Part shown: positions 62,109 through 64,000 of the stretch, piece after piece
Numbering within the stretch: the stretch's first letter is position 1
Layout of the letters: the number at the start of each line of letters is the position of its first letter
Assembly: GCA_017480225.1 (NCBI GenBank)
Contig: JAFVBB010000004.1
Location: forward strand, 62,001 to 126,000
Direction: 5' to 3'
DNA: 64,000 bases
Origin: Bacteroidales bacterium
GTDB lineage: Bacteria; Bacteroidota; Bacteroidia; Bacteroidales; P3
Notes under the pieces: model-generated
What the model saw: the letters and a program-made list of their open reading frames with translations, nothing else
What the model was told of the DNA's origin: nothing
Databases searched by the model: none
Position numbers and translations under genes: made by a program

Positions 62109-63050
62109 CTACCTTGCCCGGAAGCGGACGGTTACACTGCCTTTGCCTTTGTCGCGGGGCAGGAACGTCACCTCGTGCGTACCCGGCTCAATGGCATACA
62201 CTGTCAACGGATTGTATATCCTCATGCCATCAGACTGCATGACATAGGGGTTGTATTTCCACTCGCCACTCAGCACATTGCCCTCCTCGTCCTTGGCGGT
62301 CAGCGTCACGCGGTCACCGACCTTGTGCCATGTCGAGGAAGTGCCCTCGGAGAAATCAACCATGACGTGCCCCGGTTTCGTGGTGGCGGACGGCTTCCTG
62401 TCTGGTTTGGCGTCTGCCACAGGCTCGGCAGCGGGCTCTGCGGGGTGTGGAGCCATTGCCTGGGGCATGGGTTCCGCCGTCCTGAGGGCTGAGTTGCCGC
62501 CAATGGGAAAATACCAGGCAATGGCCATGACCACAGCCAGACCGGCCAGGCTGCCCGCCACAATCTGCCACGCTGGCTCCACGCCTGATTCCCGACCGCC
62601 GCCGTCAGGCTCCGCATAGGCGGGCAAGGTGCGCTCGCGGCGGGGCAGCAGGCCGAAGCTGTTGTCGTCGGGTGTGCCTGTGGCGAACAGCAGCCACAGC
62701 CCGTAGAAGGGCACCAGCAGCCACCATGCGCTGCGGTCGTTGTCGTGCATCCGCTTGGCGCCCTGCACGGCCAGGAAAAGCAGCAGCGCGGCCGGCAGCA
62801 CCAGGCGGTCGGCCCGGCGCATGGCGCGATGGATGTTCTCTGCTGCCACGTCGAGCCCGGCCCGGTGGTTGTAGCCGGTCGCCTCCCACAGCACGAAAAC
62901 CAGATGAAACACCAGCCACACGGCGACGCAGACAAGCAGGCGCAGCAGGAAAGAGCCGCGCGTAATCCTGCCACGGGGCGAGAGGAGGCTGGTCTCGACG
63001 TTGTTTGACTTGTCGTTTGGAAGCTTGATCCTGTAGCCGCGCGAGGCCAT
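62109..63050 (-). CDS. DUF805-type membrane protein with C-terminal extracytoplasmic domain
   Basis: 313 residues. RGRITRGSFLLRLLVCVAVW (from about 26) and AKRMHDNDRSAWWLLVPFYGLWLLF are the DUF805 signatures, giving three helices; another helix (IVAGSLAGLAVVMAIAWYFPIGG) precedes a Pro/Ala linker and an 85-residue beta domain (VMVDFSEGTSSTWHKVGDRVTL to VTVRFRAR). The same terminal domain recurs in the partial gene at 63687. Function unknown; DUF805 proteins are inner-membrane proteins often near transport or regulatory genes. Confidence 0.82.
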   Translation of the reverse strand: MASRGYRIKLPNDKSNNVETSLLSPRGRITRGSFLLRLLVCVAVWLVFHLVFVLWEATGYNHRAGLDVAAENIHRAMRRADRLVLPAALLLFLAVQGAKRMHDNDRSAWWLLVPFYGLWLLFATGTPDDNSFGLLPRRERTLPAYAEPDGGGRESGVEPAWQIVAGSLAGLAVVMAIAWYFPIGGNSALRTAEPMPQAMAPHPAEPAAEPVADAKPDRKPSATTKPGHVMVDFSEGTSSTWHKVGDRVTLTAKDEEGNVLSGEWKYNPYVMQSDGMRIYNPLTVYAIEPGTHEVTFLPRDKGKGSVTVRFRAR

Positions 63051-63097
63051 GGTCTTTTCAGCCTTTCATTCAGCAGTGGGAGGGGCAGGGCTTCGCG

Positions 63098-63667
63098 TCA
63101 GTTCCTGCCCAGGGCTGCCACCAGCTCATTATACTTGTCAGTGAGCCGCCTCAGGTGGTCTTCCTGCTGCGGCGAGAGCCACGAGAGCACGCGGCGGTCG
63201 GTGGCGTAGATGGCGTCGAGCAGGTCCTGCGCGGCCTCGGCGTTGCGGCGCATCATGCCCAGCAGCTCGGCAGGCGGGGCGGCATCAACCTTCGCGTTGA
63301 GCACATTGTCGAGGTCGTGTATACTGCGCACCAGGGTGTAGAAGTCGCGGCTGCGCGGCGGCAGTTTCTGCATGTCTACGCTTTCGAAACGGCTGCCGAA
63401 GATCGTGGTGTCGCGCAGGTTGAGGAACTCGTCGACCCGCAGTGCGCGGAGCCTGCCCTCGAGGTTCTTGTTCTCGTCGCGCAGCCTGTCGTTGCTCTTC
63501 CGCAGCGAGGCCGACTGCGTCTCGGCAATCTGCAAATCGCTGAGCCTCGCCTTGGCGACGACGGTGTCGCGGGCCGGGTCTATCTTCACAGTGCTCTTTT
63601 TGCCCGTCTGCGCGCCTGCGGCCAGGGCGGCCAGCAGGGCAAGCGCCATGCACGTTGTCTTCTTCAT
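63098..63667 (-). CDS. Secreted coiled-coil protein of unknown function
   Basis: 189 residues: signal peptide MKKTTCMALALLAALAAGAQ, a coiled coil (about 45-80, SLRKSNDRLRDENKNLEGRLRAL), then a helical C-terminal half (YTLVRSIHDLDNVLNAKVDA, EAAQDLLDAIYATDRRVLSWL). No family recognised. It lies between the two related DUF805-locus genes, spaced 47 and 19 bp, and is probably co-transcribed. Confidence 0.75.
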   Translation of the reverse strand: MKKTTCMALALLAALAAGAQTGKKSTVKIDPARDTVVAKARLSDLQIAETQSASLRKSNDRLRDENKNLEGRLRALRVDEFLNLRDTTIFGSRFESVDMQKLPPRSRDFYTLVRSIHDLDNVLNAKVDAAPPAELLGMMRRNAEAAQDLLDAIYATDRRVLSWLSPQQEDHLRRLTDKYNELVAALGRN

Positions 63668-63686
63668 CGCTGTTGGTTGTTTCTTG

Positions 63687-64000
63687 CTATCTCGCCCTGA
63701 AAAGGCAGTCTACCTTTTCTGTTTTTCCACCGTTTTTGTATGTGAACGTCAGTGTGTGTGTACCAGGTTTTGTTGCCCACATCTCCCAGGACTCTACATT
63801 GTTATTTCCTTTGTGCATTATTCCGTCCGGATATGTCCACGTACCTCTGACAACAACATTGTTTTTATCCTTGACCGTTATTGCTACGTGAGAATTAACA
63901 TCGTGCCATGTCGAGGCAGTGCCCTCGGAGTAGTAGACCTTGACTGGCTCCGTGTACGTGGCGGCGGCGGGTAGTTTTGTGGATTGGCTGGGAACCGATG
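63687..64000 (-). CDS. C-terminal part of a paralogue of the DUF805-locus protein (cut by window edge)
   Basis: The minus strand reads 103 residues to a TAG at 63687. The end, VYYSEGTASTWHDVNSHVAI, KPGTHTLTFTYKNGGKTE and the closing FRAR, aligns with the last domain of the protein at 62109-63050 (FSEGTSSTWHKVGDRVTL, EPGTHEVTF, FRAR). Its DNA is clearly more AT-rich than the paralogue, so this is an old duplication or a separate origin. The N-terminal part is beyond the window. Confidence 0.75.
   Translation of the reverse strand, partial: SVPSQSTKLPAAATYTEPVKVYYSEGTASTWHDVNSHVAITVKDKNNVVVRGTWTYPDGIMHKGNNNVESWEMWATKPGTHTLTFTYKNGGKTEKVDCLFRAR

Overview
The window looks like a GC-rich chromosomal segment of a member of the Bacteroidales (Bacteroidota), probably a gut lineage. 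Three things point there. First, at least eighteen genes or operons are preceded by the Bacteroidota sigma-ABfr promoter (-7 box TAnnTTTGC, several with a TTTG -33 box about 19-23 bp upstream) and purine-rich Shine-Dalgarno sites are largely absent. Second, it carries lineage-typical genes: an M1 peptidase with a type IX secretion C-terminal domain, a PD40/OmpA outer-membrane protein, a DUF4491 protein, S16 with a long C-terminal tail and a DAHP synthase-chorismate mutase fusion. Third, glycan-degrading enzymes (GH20-like hexosaminidase, PNGase F-like amidase) fit a mucosal habitat. I cannot fix the genus from sequence alone.

Layout. 1-10 kb is mostly minus strand: the atpE-atpF end of an ATP synthase operon, an alpha/beta hydrolase, a YitT-GT4-secreted protein-PD40/OmpA operon, tRNA-Gly, and purM with a Bax-inhibitor-1 family membrane protein. 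10-26 kb holds galK, a C69 dipeptidase, an orphan lipoprotein, metK behind a probable SAM-II riboswitch, pdxJ, a giant exonuclease-RecQ-UvrD fusion, a GH20-like enzyme and the DAHP synthase/chorismate mutase, followed by three tRNA genes (Ser, Pro, Arg). 27-33 kb is housekeeping: zapA, rny, lgt, gpmA, rpsP, rimM and a DksA-like gene. 33.9-45 kb is one long plus-strand operon running pth, coaX, two envelope proteins, lptC, lpxD, two SGNH hydrolases, an MBOAT acyltransferase and an RluA-type pseudouridine synthase, and so joins LPS biogenesis to probable glycan O-acylation. 45-47 kb is an AT-richer island: a LuxR-type regulator divergent from a 47-aa lipoprotein and a small beta-barrel, around a perfect 19-bp-arm inverted repeat. 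47-64 kb carries the PNGase F-like enzyme, recR, nagZ-like, recA, eno, a toxin-antitoxin pair, a carboxyltransferase, the M1/T9SS peptidase, rbfA, a LolE-like permease, a 42-aa lipoprotein, a SprT-like protein, an SMR exporter and a DUF805 locus.

The most unusual content lies between the genes. Six copies of a long near-perfect palindrome (family A) are spread through the window, one every 8-18 kb and always intergenic. Each is built from 11-bp units (TGTTCTTCGAT) arranged four plus four head to head around a 5-nt loop, and five carry a conserved tail of about 50 bp on one side only. A second family (B, two copies) also has an 11-bp repeat rhythm, plus a hairpin whose stem bases have changed in compensating pairs between the copies. 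I do not recognise either family. No mobile-element gene, CRISPR array, rRNA or prophage is visible.
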